Assembly (NCBI GenBank): GCA_033764095.1
Contig: JANRJF010000093.1
Span: 1-6,390, forward strand
Direction: 5' to 3'
DNA from: JBDTMT01 sp033764095
GTDB taxonomy: Bacteria > Desulfobacterota > Binatia > HRBIN30 > CADEER01
DNA length: 6,390 nucleotides
The translations under genes were made by a program, and so were the position numbers. A model generated the notes under the pieces. That model saw only the letters and a program-made list of their open reading frames with translations. It was not told the origin of the DNA and ran no database searches. Each line of letters opens with the position of its first letter. Position 1 is the stretch's first letter. This document shows, piece by piece, positions 1 through 5,726 of the stretch.

Positions 1-223
1 TTGACTGAACTCCGGCGCCCGTGACGCCGACCGGTCTCCCGTCGTCGCCGAGACGGCGATGGCGTCTCCGCGGTGCGATGTCAGATCAGGGTGAGACCCC
101 ACACGGGCCGGTGCATCCGTGCCCCGAGTCTCTGCGGGCGACCACGACCGCGAGGCCGAGGCGCAGTCGGCGTCGCGCACACTGCCCCGGCCGCCGGGCG
201 CCGGATTGTCTCGACTGGTTTGG
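1..223. other. Non-coding 3' flank of the secreted-protein gene
   Basis: No frame here has a ribosome binding site or recognisable protein. On the minus strand it follows the TGA at 224. Weak hairpins occur, for example GAGACG/CGTCTC (50-55 with 63-68) and a GC-rich imperfect stem at 184-199, but none is followed by a T-run. I cannot place a terminator with confidence. Confidence 0.5.
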
Positions 224-3200
224 TCATTCGGGACAGGTGCCCAGCGCGTTGTTCACGGCAGCGATCAGCTCGTCGATGGTGACGCTGCCGTCGCCGTTGC
301 GGTTGGCCGGCGGACAATCCGCCACCGGCCGGCTGCCCAGGGCGGTGTTGACGGCGAGCACCAGCTCATCGATCGTCACCTGACGGTTGCCGTTGCAATC
401 GCCGACGCAGACGCCGCTCGGCGGCGTCACCGTCGGCGTCGGGGTATCCGTCGGCGTCCCGGGCTGCGGGGTGCCGGTCGGGCTGGCCGTCGGCGTGGCG
501 GTAGCACTCGGCGGCAGGCTGCCGGTCGCACTTGCCGTCGGCTTGGCGGTGACAGTGACCGTGGCGGTACGGGTTTCGGTCGCGGTGACGGTGGCCGTCG
601 CCTGCGTACCGGTGCGGGTTTGCGTCGCGGTGGCCACCGTCGCGGTGCGCGTATGAGTCGCCGTTACGACGGTCGAGGTGACCGTGCGCGTAGCAGTGAA
701 CGTCGATGTGGGCGCCCCAGGCGCCAGCGTCGCGGTGGAGGTTGGCGTCGTCGTGCGGGTTGCCGTCGTGGTGGGGGTGGTCGTCGCGGTGCGGGTCACC
801 GTCGGCGTGCGGGTGATCGTCGGCGTCAGGGTGGCGGTCGGCGGCGGCGGCGGAACGACTTCGAAGGCGCCGATGTCGGCGCCGTCGCCGCCGAGCGCGT
901 TCTGGATCGTCGGGTCATCGAGCGGGCGCGCGCCGCCGCGCTGATCGGTGGAGGCGCCGGAGCTCTGGCCCTTGTCGATCGCCGGACTGCCGGGCAGCAG
1001 CGCATGCGTCATCGTCGGCCCGCCGTTCACCTGCAGCGCGCCGAGCCCCACGTCGTTGGTGATGCCGTCTTGCGGCCCGAGGATGGCGCCGGCGTTGCCG
1101 AACAGGTTGTACCCCAGTGACGTGATCGTCCCGCCGCTCAGGCTGCCGCCGCTGTTGTCGGCGACGATCGAGTTGCGCACCGTCATGTCGATCGGGCCCT
1201 CCAGGTAGACGCCACCCTTGCCGGCGAGGTTCGAGCTGTTCGCGGTGATCGTGCTGTTGGTGACCACGATCGTCTCGCCGGCAGCGGCGGTGGCGCCGAT
1301 GGCGCCGCCGCCGAAGGTCGGGGCGCTGTTGCCGCTCACCGTGCAGTTGCTGAACGTCGCGCTGGCGTCGTCGAGGCCGATGCCGCCGCCGCGCCCGCCG
1401 GCGCGACTGCCGCCGATCGTGGTGTCGATGAACCGCCCGACCGCGTCGTGCAGGAAGACGCCGCCGCCGCGCGCCGACGTCTCGCCGTTGCCGACCGTGC
1501 AGCGGGTCAGCGTCAGGTCGGCGTTGCTGGCGATCGCGCCACCGTTCTCCGTCGTCTTGCCGTCGAGCATGTCGAGATCGTTGATGGCGACCTCGATTCC
1601 GGAGGCGATGTTGAAGACGCGACCCAGAGCGCTAGCGGAGACGATCACCCGCGCCTCCGGGCCGTGGATGGTCAGGCGTTCGCCGATCAGCACGTCGCCT
1701 TGCAGGAAGATGATGCGCGATTGGGCGAAGAAGGTCGGGTCGAACCAGACGTCGGTATCGGGCAACGCACCGGTGACCACGGTGCGCAGGCTGCCGGCGC
1801 CGCTGTCGGCGTCGGTGGTGACGAAATCCGTGTGCGTCTCGACGGCGCCGATGTCGGAATTGTCGCCGCCCGGCAGCACCGGAACGCCGGCGACGTCGAA
1901 CAAGCGTGTCCGCCCGCGCTGGTCGGTGAAGATGCCGGCGCTGTTGCCCTGGTCGATCGCCGGACTGCCGGGCAGCGGCATGCGCGTCTGCGTCGGTCCG
2001 CCGTTGTACTGCAGCGGCCCGAGCTTGGCGTCGGTGTTGGTCTGGTCGGTGTCGTCGGCCAGGTAGCCGCCGCCGTCGTCGCTGCTCAGATTGAAGCCGT
2101 GCGAGATGACCGACGTCGGCCCGCCGACCGCGGCGGTGAAGAGGCTGCCTCCCGCGTTGTCGGCCAAGATGGAGCTGCGCACCGTTGCGGTCGCCGACAA
2201 CCCCGCTGCGGCTTCGAGGCGAACGCCACCGCCCTCCGTCGCCGAGTTGTCGACGATGGTACTGTCGGCGATCGTCAACGTGCGTCCGCCGAGGTAATCG
2301 AAGAACGAGATGCCGCCGCCACCGAAGCTCGCCGCATTGTCGCTGAGTGTGCAGTTGGTGAACGCGGCGCTCGAGCCGGCGATCTCGAACGCGCCACCGC
2401 GGAATCCAGACGTATTCCCGCTGAAGGTGCAGTCGGTGACCGTCGCAAACGCGTTGCTCACATACGCCGCGCCGCCATAGTTCACCGCGTGGCTGCCGAC
2501 GACGGCGCAGCGGCTCAGCGCGACGTCGGCATCGCTGTAGATGGCACCGCCCGAGTCGGGGGAGTGCCCGCCGCTGAGGGTTACCCCGCTGATCGCCACC
2601 AGCAGCTTGCCCGGCGCGACGCGGACGACGCGATTTTCGTTTCGTCCCGAGAGCGTCAGCAGGTGCGCACCCGGGCCGTGGATGGTCAGGCTCTTGGCGA
2701 TGCCGATCTCGCCGTCCAGCGCAATGGTGCGCGGCACACTGAAGAACGCCGGAGCGAAGAGGATGTCGCCGTTGGCGGGCGCGTCGGCGATGACCTGGCG
2801 CAGACTGCCGGCGCCGCTGTCGTCGGCGTTGGTGACGATGGCGGCCTGCAACTCGACGGCGCCGATGTCGGATTGATCGCCCGGTCCGGCGACGGTGGCG
2901 ACGTCGAACGGTCGCGTCGCGCCGCGCTGATCGGCGATGGCGCCGAAGCGACTGCCCTTGTCCAGCACCGGACTTGTCGCGCGCGGCGCATGGCTCGGCG
3001 TCGCGCCGCCGTTGTCGGAGAGCGGCAGCAGCAGCGGATCGAGCGGATCGGCCGGGGTGCCCTTCTGATCGTTGGTGCCGTTGACGGCGATCGGGCCGGG
3101 GTTGCCGATCAGGTTGAAGCCGCCCGAGGACAGGCTGCCGGAGCTCGACGAGACATCCGGCGTGCTCGGCGTATTGTCCGCGATGATGCTGTTGCGCAGC

Positions 3201-4633
3201 GTCACCGTGCCGACGCTGATGCGCAGCCCGCCGGCGCGACTCGGCCCGACGGCGAAGTTCCTGGTGATGGTGCTGTTCTCGATCGTCGCCGAGCCGAGCC
3301 GCAGACCGCCGCCGTTGTCGCCGCCGCTGCCGGTGGCGCGATTGCCGCTGATCGTCGAGTTGGTGATCGTGACATCGCTGGTGCTGGCGATGCCGCCGCC
3401 GGTGGAATTGCCGCTCGCGGAATTGTTCGAGATGGTGCTCTTGTCGACGATCAGTGCGGCGCCGAGCGCGTTGCTGATGCCGCCGCCGAACGCCGCCCGG
3501 TTGGCGGTGATGTGACACTCTTTGATGGTCAACGCGCCGCTGTTGAGAATGCCGCCGCCGGCTCCGACGCCGGCGTTGCCGCCGGTGATCGTCAGGCCGT
3601 TGAGCTCGGCGATCACGCCGTCGTCGACGTTGAACACGCGCTCGATATCGGCGCCGTCGATGGTCAGCAAGCGAGCGCCGGGGCCGAGGATCTTCAGATC
3701 GCCGGTGATGTCCGGCAAGGCGCCGCTGAGCGTGATGCGGCGCGGGGTACTGAAGAACACCGGGTCGAAAGTGATGCTGTCGGCGCCGCCGACGAGGTTT
3801 GCCGCTCCCATGACGTTGCGCAGCGACCCTTCGCTGCCGTCGTCGGCGTTGGTCACCACGAGGGGCGGCCGATCCAGGCAGACGTCGCCGAACTCGTTAC
3901 AGGTTTGCGTCCCGCTGCAGGGGGCAGTGAGATGTGCGGCGCAGGCCCCGGCGGCATTGCAGCGATCGTCGCCGTTGCAGAACAGCCCGTCGTCGCAGAT
4001 CTTGCCTGCCGGCGTCACCGGAATGTGCGCGCATTGCCCGTTGTCGTCGCAGCGCTCGTCGGTACACACGTTCGCATCGGCCTGGCAGGGCGTGTTGGCG
4101 GGGAGCTTGGCGTCGGGCTGGCAGACGCCGCCGTCGCACACTTCGGCAGCGTCGCAGCCGAGTGCGTTCGGATCAGAAGGACGACAGAGGACGCCGTCGC
4201 CTTTGCGGACGTCGGCTGGGCAGTCGTTGCCCACACCGGTACAGAATTCCGCCACGTCGCACCCGTCGGTGGCGGCCGGGCGGCACAGCTCGGAGGCGGG
4301 CTTCTTGGAATCGGCCGCCGGACACACCGGGCTGTCGCCGGTGCAGACGTCGTTCTCGTCGCACACGCCGACCGCCGGCCGGCACACCTCGTCGTGCGCG
4401 CGCAGTTGGCAGGTGGTCGTGCAGCACGAGCTCAACGTGCCGTTGAGCTCGCCGGTATCGCACGCCTCGCCCGGATTGGGGTCGCCGTTGCCGCAGAGAT
4501 CCTGGACGATCACCTCGACGAACAATCCGTCCTGGTTGATGTCGCGGTCGCCAGTGCCGGGATAGGAACAGGTGGGGCAGAGAGCGCCGACGCCGTCCGC
4601 CGCAGGACCCCCAGCCGCGCCGCAATCTCGCAA
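224..4633 (-). CDS. Main part of a frameshifted secreted protein: Cys-rich disintegrin-like block, three beta-helix modules, Thr/Pro linker, dockerin
   Basis: This open frame runs for 1469 residues, counted from the TTG codon at 4633, to a TGA at 224. Residues 19-252 are Cys-rich, with 'CGNGDPNPGEACD' and disintegrin-like repeats. Residues 258-594, 598-932 and 936-1258 are three homologous beta-helix modules, each ending in 'DIGA[VF]E'. Residues 1261-1406 form a Thr/Pro/Ala linker, and 1407-1469 a two-EF-hand dockerin-like domain. Such architecture is known from exported surface proteins; adhesion or matrix binding is my inference, and no catalytic motif is visible. The TTG has no Shine-Dalgarno and no signal peptide follows it, so it is probably not the true start. 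The frame overlaps the upstream part (4510-5328), which supplies ribosome binding site and signal peptide. With one base restored near 4610 the protein would be 1701 residues. The coding assignment is secure; the start is not. Confidence 0.9.
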   Translation of the reverse strand: MRDCGAAGGPAADGVGALCPTCSYPGTGDRDINQDGLFVEVIVQDLCGNGDPNPGEACDTGELNGTLSSCCTTTCQLRAHDEVCRPAVGVCDENDVCTGDSPVCPAADSKKPASELCRPAATDGCDVAEFCTGVGNDCPADVRKGDGVLCRPSDPNALGCDAAEVCDGGVCQPDAKLPANTPCQADANVCTDERCDDNGQCAHIPVTPAGKICDDGLFCNGDDRCNAAGACAAHLTAPCSGTQTCNEFGDVCLDRPPLVVTNADDGSEGSLRNVMGAANLVGGADSITFDPVFFSTPRRITLSGALPDITGDLKILGPGARLLTIDGADIERVFNVDDGVIAELNGLTITGGNAGVGAGGGILNSGALTIKECHITANRAAFGGGISNALGAALIVDKSTISNNSASGNSTGGGIASTSDVTITNSTISGNRATGSGGDNGGGLRLGSATIENSTITRNFAVGPSRAGGLRISVGTVTLRNSIIADNTPSTPDVSSSSGSLSSGGFNLIGNPGPIAVNGTNDQKGTPADPLDPLLLPLSDNGGATPSHAPRATSPVLDKGSRFGAIADQRGATRPFDVATVAGPGDQSDIGAVELQAAIVTNADDSGAGSLRQVIADAPANGDILFAPAFFSVPRTIALDGEIGIAKSLTIHGPGAHLLTLSGRNENRVVRVAPGKLLVAISGVTLSGGHSPDSGGAIYSDADVALSRCAVVGSHAVNYGGAAYVSNAFATVTDCTFSGNTSGFRGGAFEIAGSSAAFTNCTLSDNAASFGGGGISFFDYLGGRTLTIADSTIVDNSATEGGGVRLEAAAGLSATATVRSSILADNAGGSLFTAAVGGPTSVISHGFNLSSDDGGGYLADDTDQTNTDAKLGPLQYNGGPTQTRMPLPGSPAIDQGNSAGIFTDQRGRTRLFDVAGVPVLPGGDNSDIGAVETHTDFVTTDADSGAGSLRTVVTGALPDTDVWFDPTFFAQSRIIFLQGDVLIGERLTIHGPEARVIVSASALGRVFNIASGIEVAINDLDMLDGKTTENGGAIASNADLTLTRCTVGNGETSARGGGVFLHDAVGRFIDTTIGGSRAGGRGGGIGLDDASATFSNCTVSGNSAPTFGGGAIGATAAAGETIVVTNSTITANSSNLAGKGGVYLEGPIDMTVRNSIVADNSGGSLSGGTITSLGYNLFGNAGAILGPQDGITNDVGLGALQVNGGPTMTHALLPGSPAIDKGQSSGASTDQRGGARPLDDPTIQNALGGDGADIGAFEVVPPPPPTATLTPTITRTPTVTRTATTTPTTTATRTTTPTSTATLAPGAPTSTFTATRTVTSTVVTATHTRTATVATATQTRTGTQATATVTATETRTATVTVTAKPTASATGSLPPSATATPTASPTGTPQPGTPTDTPTPTVTPPSGVCVGDCNGNRQVTIDELVLAVNTALGSRPVADCPPANRNGDGSVTIDELIAAVNNALGTCPE
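227..415 (-). other. C-terminal dockerin-like double EF-hand domain
   Basis: Residues 1407-1469 contain two calcium-loop repeats 32 residues apart. Loop 1 is 'DCNGNRQVTIDE', with ligand positions D1412, N1414, N1416, Q1418, T1420 and E1423. Loop 2 is 'NRNGDGSVTIDE', with N1444, N1446, D1448, S1450, T1452 and E1455. Each is followed by a helix ending 'AVN[TN]ALG', as in type I dockerins. Loop 1 is less canonical, with Asn at position 5 and Arg instead of Gly at position 6. Four cysteines (1409, 1413, 1440, 1467) probably tie the domain together. Dockerins bind cohesins in cellulosomes; outside cellulosome bacteria they may serve surface assembly or anchoring. No cohesin is encoded in this window. 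Confidence 0.85.
416..853 (-). repeat. Low-complexity Thr/Pro/Ala linker coding region
   Basis: Residues 1261-1406 start with five prolines and then alternate Thr with Arg, Ala, Val or Pro, for example 'TPTITRTPTVTRTAT' and 'TATVTATETRTATVT'. By hand count about 61 of 139 residues are Thr. There are no cysteines and few acidic residues. Such stretches usually act as extended, possibly glycosylated spacers between a stalk and a terminal domain. The DNA is correspondingly repetitive and could expand or contract. The proline-rich C-terminal third differs from the Arg/Val-rich middle. Confidence 0.85.
860..1828 (-). repeat. Beta-helix module 3 of 3
   Basis: Residues 936-1258 begin 'DFVTTDADSGAGSLRTVV' and continue 'RLTIHGPEARVIV'. 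Five rungs follow at C1045, T1071, C1097, S1127 and S1155, and the exit is 'GSPAIDKGQ...DQRGGARPLD...ADIGAFE'. It is slightly shorter than modules 1 and 2. It is closest to module 2 by shared DNA words and by the matching exit 'LPGSPAID[QK]G'. It leads directly into a five-proline hinge and the Thr-rich linker. Confidence 0.85.
1838..2842 (-). repeat. Beta-helix module 2 of 3
   Basis: Residues 598-932 have the same plan as module 1: entry 'AIVTNADDSGAGSLRQVI', then 'SLTIHGPGAHLLTLSG', five rungs and the exit 'GSPAIDQGN...DQRGRTRLFD...SDIGAVE'. The rung key positions are C709, C735, C761, S791 and S821. At DNA level it shares a 21-base identical stretch (2671-2691 with 1657-1677) and a 25-base identical stretch (1952-1976 with 974-998) with module 3. 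Modules 2 and 3 therefore descend from a duplication. Confidence 0.85.
2852..3862 (-). repeat. Beta-helix module 1 of 3
   Basis: Residues 258-594 start with 'VVTNADDGSEGSLRNVM', a CSLREA-like entry motif, and then read 'LKILGPGARLLTIDG'. Five rungs follow with key residues C373, S399, S426, S454 and S482, spaced 26-28 apart; typical rung cores are 'ITNSTISGN' and 'LRNSIIADN'. The exit is 'SPVLDKGS...DQRGATRPFD...SDIGAVE', a choice-of-anchor-type ending. GGG turns between the rungs recall the GG-x-x motifs of polymorphic outer membrane proteins. This is a right-handed parallel beta-helix by family knowledge. Confidence 0.8.
3878..4579 (-). other. Cys-rich region with tandem disintegrin-like repeats (within the large gene)
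   Basis: This region encodes residues 19-252 counted from the codon at 4633. It opens with 'CGNGDPNPGEACDTGELNG', the form of the bacterial Cys-rich repeat 'CGNG...GE.CD.G'. Three similar units of about 30-40 residues follow, starting at the CRP triplets at 84, 117 and 150. They share the pattern C-R-P-x(n)-C-D-x(2-3)-x-C-x-G-x(n)-C-x-x-D. The middle unit, 'GCDVAEFCTGVGNDCPAD', is very close to the disintegrin signature of ADAM and snake-venom proteins (CD-x-x-E-x-C-x-G-x(4)-CP-x-D). Two more diverged units follow at about 183-203 (CQADANVCTDERC) and 213-233 (CDDGLFCNGDDRC). The even spread of cysteines suggests a disulfide-bonded extracellular fold. Binding to a partner is inferred, and I see no RGD tripeptide in the loops. 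Confidence 0.75.
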
Positions 4634-5328
4634 GCCGAGGTGTTGACCGTCGTCTCCGCCGCCATCTTGAGGAGGAGGGAAAAATCGTCACGGGTCGGAC
4701 GGTGGCGGAACGAAATCGTCTGTGACCTCGAGCCCTCGGCCAGTTCCACCGCGGTATCGTCCGACCCCAGTGCGATCGACGCACCGGGAAGGGTGATGTC
4801 GGCGAGAGCGGGCCCTGGTTCCACGGCGTTCAAGGTCAACAGCGGGGCAGCCATCGGCGCGAGATCCACACCGCAGGAGACCACGAAGGGATCAAGATGC
4901 TCGCGCCGCAGCTCGCCAGCCCGATACACCGTGACGGTCATGTCGTAGTTGCCACTGCTGAGGACGGAAAATGTCGTCGTGTAGTCGGCATTGGCGGTAT
5001 CGACCGGTGTGCCGCCCGTCCCCAGCAAGCCGAGATGGTAGAGATTGAATCCAAAGCGTGCAGTGAACACATTCGGAGCCACGCTGACCGTCTGGGCTGT
5101 TGCGGTCGCGCCGCCGGAAGGGACCTGGAGATCGTAGGTGAGTGCGGAGTCGGTGGCGACGGACGTGATCTCCGCCTCGGCAACCGCCGCGTACATTGAC
5201 AGCCATGCGGCGGCCATCATCGCCAGCGTCAGCGGGCCGCATACGCGTCTCGCGCGCGCCCCTGCTGTAGCGTGTGCGATGTACCGCGACGCGATGGTCC
5301 GCATCGTCGAGCCGCTTGGTCGCCGCAT
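4510..5328 (-). CDS. 5' part of the same frameshifted gene: signal peptide and N-terminal beta-rich domain
   Basis: The ATG at 5328 is chosen because a strong Shine-Dalgarno (GGGGAGGT) lies 8 bases upstream. A GTG at 5421 would extend the frame but would put a long polar stretch ahead of the export signal, and the ATG at 5304 has no ribosome binding site. Residues 1-52 form a long signal peptide: an Arg-rich n-region, the hydrophobic core 'LTLAMMAAAWLSMYAAV' and a likely cleavage site after AEA. Residues 53 to about 239 are rich in alternating hydrophobic and Thr/Ser strands, for example 'GNYDMTVTVYRAGEL', and look like an extracellular beta-sandwich. I do not recognise the family. From about residue 240 to the TGA at 4510 the reading becomes Arg/Ala/Pro-rich, out-of-frame text that overlaps the Cys-rich start of the downstream frame. 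The native product should continue into that frame, so this segment alone is probably a truncated protein. Confidence 0.8.
   Translation of the reverse strand: MRRPSGSTMRTIASRYIAHATAGARARRVCGPLTLAMMAAAWLSMYAAVAEAEITSVATDSALTYDLQVPSGGATATAQTVSVAPNVFTARFGFNLYHLGLLGTGGTPVDTANADYTTTFSVLSSGNYDMTVTVYRAGELRREHLDPFVVSCGVDLAPMAAPLLTLNAVEPGPALADITLPGASIALGSDDTAVELAEGSRSQTISFRHRPTRDDFSLLLKMAAETTVNTSACEIAARLGVLRRTASALSAPPVPIPALATATSTRTDCSSR
4608..4612 (-). other. Probable frameshift point (five-G run on the coding strand)
   Basis: The coding strand reads CGG CTG GGG GTC. Adding one G gives R-L-G-G-P-A-A-D-G, joining the upstream 'CEIAARLG' to the downstream 'GGPAADGVGALCPTC'. The change must lie between 4510, the upstream-frame stop, and 4690, where the downstream frame meets a TGA at 4688-4690. 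The only other homopolymer candidate is the five-A run at 4680-4684. Shifting there would replace plausible protein (SLLLKMAAETTV) with a Pro/Gly/Asp-rich string. The run is not a canonical X-XXY-YYZ slippery heptamer, so a lost base or a sequencing or assembly error is likelier than programmed frameshifting. Confidence 0.65.
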
Positions 5329-5336
5329 GGCTTCAG

Positions 5337-5344
5337 ACCTCCCC
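5337..5344 (-). promoter_or_regulatory. Shine-Dalgarno site of the large secreted-protein gene
   Basis: The coding strand reads GGGGAGGT, a near-perfect anti-16S match, with 8 bases between it and the ATG at 5328. It decides the start over the GTG at 5421 and the ATG at 5304. Confidence 0.8.
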
Positions 5345-5558
5345 GGGTCTACGTCACCCGGCTGCCCAAAGCGCGGAAGACCCTGCCTCGGCGTGATTGG
5401 CGTCCGGTTCGCCAGCCGCACCGCAACAATTCGGATCGAAATTTGGAGCTTGCGGCCGTCCTAGCCCACCGAAAGCGCGCAAATCAAACTATTTGGCAGT
5501 CGCGCCATGCCAGATGGCCTTGCGGGGATGGCCCGAGTGCGAGCGGCGGTCCTCTCCT

Positions 5559-5580
5559 GGACTCTGTGCCTCTGTGGTCC
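5559..5580. repeat. CTCTGTG direct repeat inside a short inverted repeat
   Basis: CTCTGTGC (5562-5569) and CTCTGTGG (5570-5577) form an 8-base period, flanked by GGAC (5559-5562) and GTCC (5577-5580). The minus strand reads CCACAGAGGCACAGAG, a word I recall from dispersed intergenic repeats in various environmental bacterial genomes. That recollection is not verified here. Confidence 0.4.
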
Positions 5581-5630
5581 GGATCATGCCCAGCAACGAC
5601 CGGCGCGCCGCGGAGCCCCGCCAGCGGCGC

Positions 5631-5669
5631 CGCCTGGCGCTTCGCCGCGCGGCGCGCGCGCGCCAGGCG
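5631..5669. terminator. GC-rich inverted repeat, possible transcription end of the hydrolase gene
   Basis: Ten-base perfect arms, CGCCTGGCGC (5631-5640) and GCGCCAGGCG (5660-5669), enclose a 19-base loop that itself contains the palindrome GCCGCGCGGC (5644-5653). It lies about 58 bases past the hydrolase stop. No T-run follows on the minus strand, so a standard intrinsic terminator is not shown. It could also be a protein site or a dispersed repeat. Confidence 0.35.
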
Positions 5670-5681
5670 CAGTCCACCCTT

Positions 5682-5711
5682 CGAACGGTCTTCGTCCGAA
5701 CTGTCTTCGTC
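5682..5711. repeat. 15-bp tandem duplication
   Basis: CGAACGGTCTTCGTC (5682-5696) is followed immediately by CGAACTGTCTTCGTC (5697-5711), 14 of 15 bases identical. It begins 15 bases past the hydrolase stop codon on the transcribed side. It may be a small slippage duplication or two adjacent binding sites. Confidence 0.7.
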
Positions 5712-5726
5712 GTCGGCGCGGCCGCC

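Larger units (their letters stand above)
5345..5726. other. Intergenic region between the hydrolase and the secreted-protein gene
   Basis: I see no credible gene here. The Arg-rich open frames on both strands lack ribosome binding sites and recognisable sequence. The half next to the hydrolase is very GC-rich and holds a tandem repeat, a long inverted repeat and a CTCTGTG repeat. The half next to the secreted-protein start has AT-richer patches (5428-5445, 5480-5495) that may hold its promoter. A weak sigma-70-like pair on the minus strand is TTGATT at about 5483-5488 and TAGGAC at about 5459-5464, 18 bases apart. I do not call it as a promoter. Confidence 0.5.

Noticed and set aside
387..944. 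Val/Gly/Ala repeat frames on the plus strand opposite the linker
   Set aside because: They are the antisense reading of the repetitive Thr codons and have no ribosome binding site; not a real membrane or silk-like protein.
1632..3518. 628-codon open frame on the minus strand in another frame
   Set aside because: Its translation is Arg/His/Gln-rich low-complexity text overlapping the well-supported beta-helix frame; it is a composition shadow.
4608..4614. Programmed -1 ribosomal frameshift at the G run
   Set aside because: The site G-GGG-GTC does not satisfy X-XXY-YYZ, and I found no clear pseudoknot or stimulating Shine-Dalgarno; a lost base is simpler.
4631..4633. TTG as an independent start for the downstream part
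   Set aside because: No Shine-Dalgarno precedes it and no signal peptide follows, although the domains are extracellular; the frame change explains the layout better.
1448..4948. Open frame of more than 1100 codons on the plus strand
   Set aside because: Over the large gene its codons are exact reverse complements of the minus-strand codons. Plus-strand stops there would need TTA, CTA or TCA codons in the real gene, which are rare in GC-rich DNA. The translation is Arg/Ala/Gly-rich with no domains. The same applies to the plus frame at 119-1120.
5504..5518. Small hairpin GCCAT/ATGGC in the intergenic region
   Set aside because: A five-base stem with no T-run or promoter context is expected by chance in this DNA.
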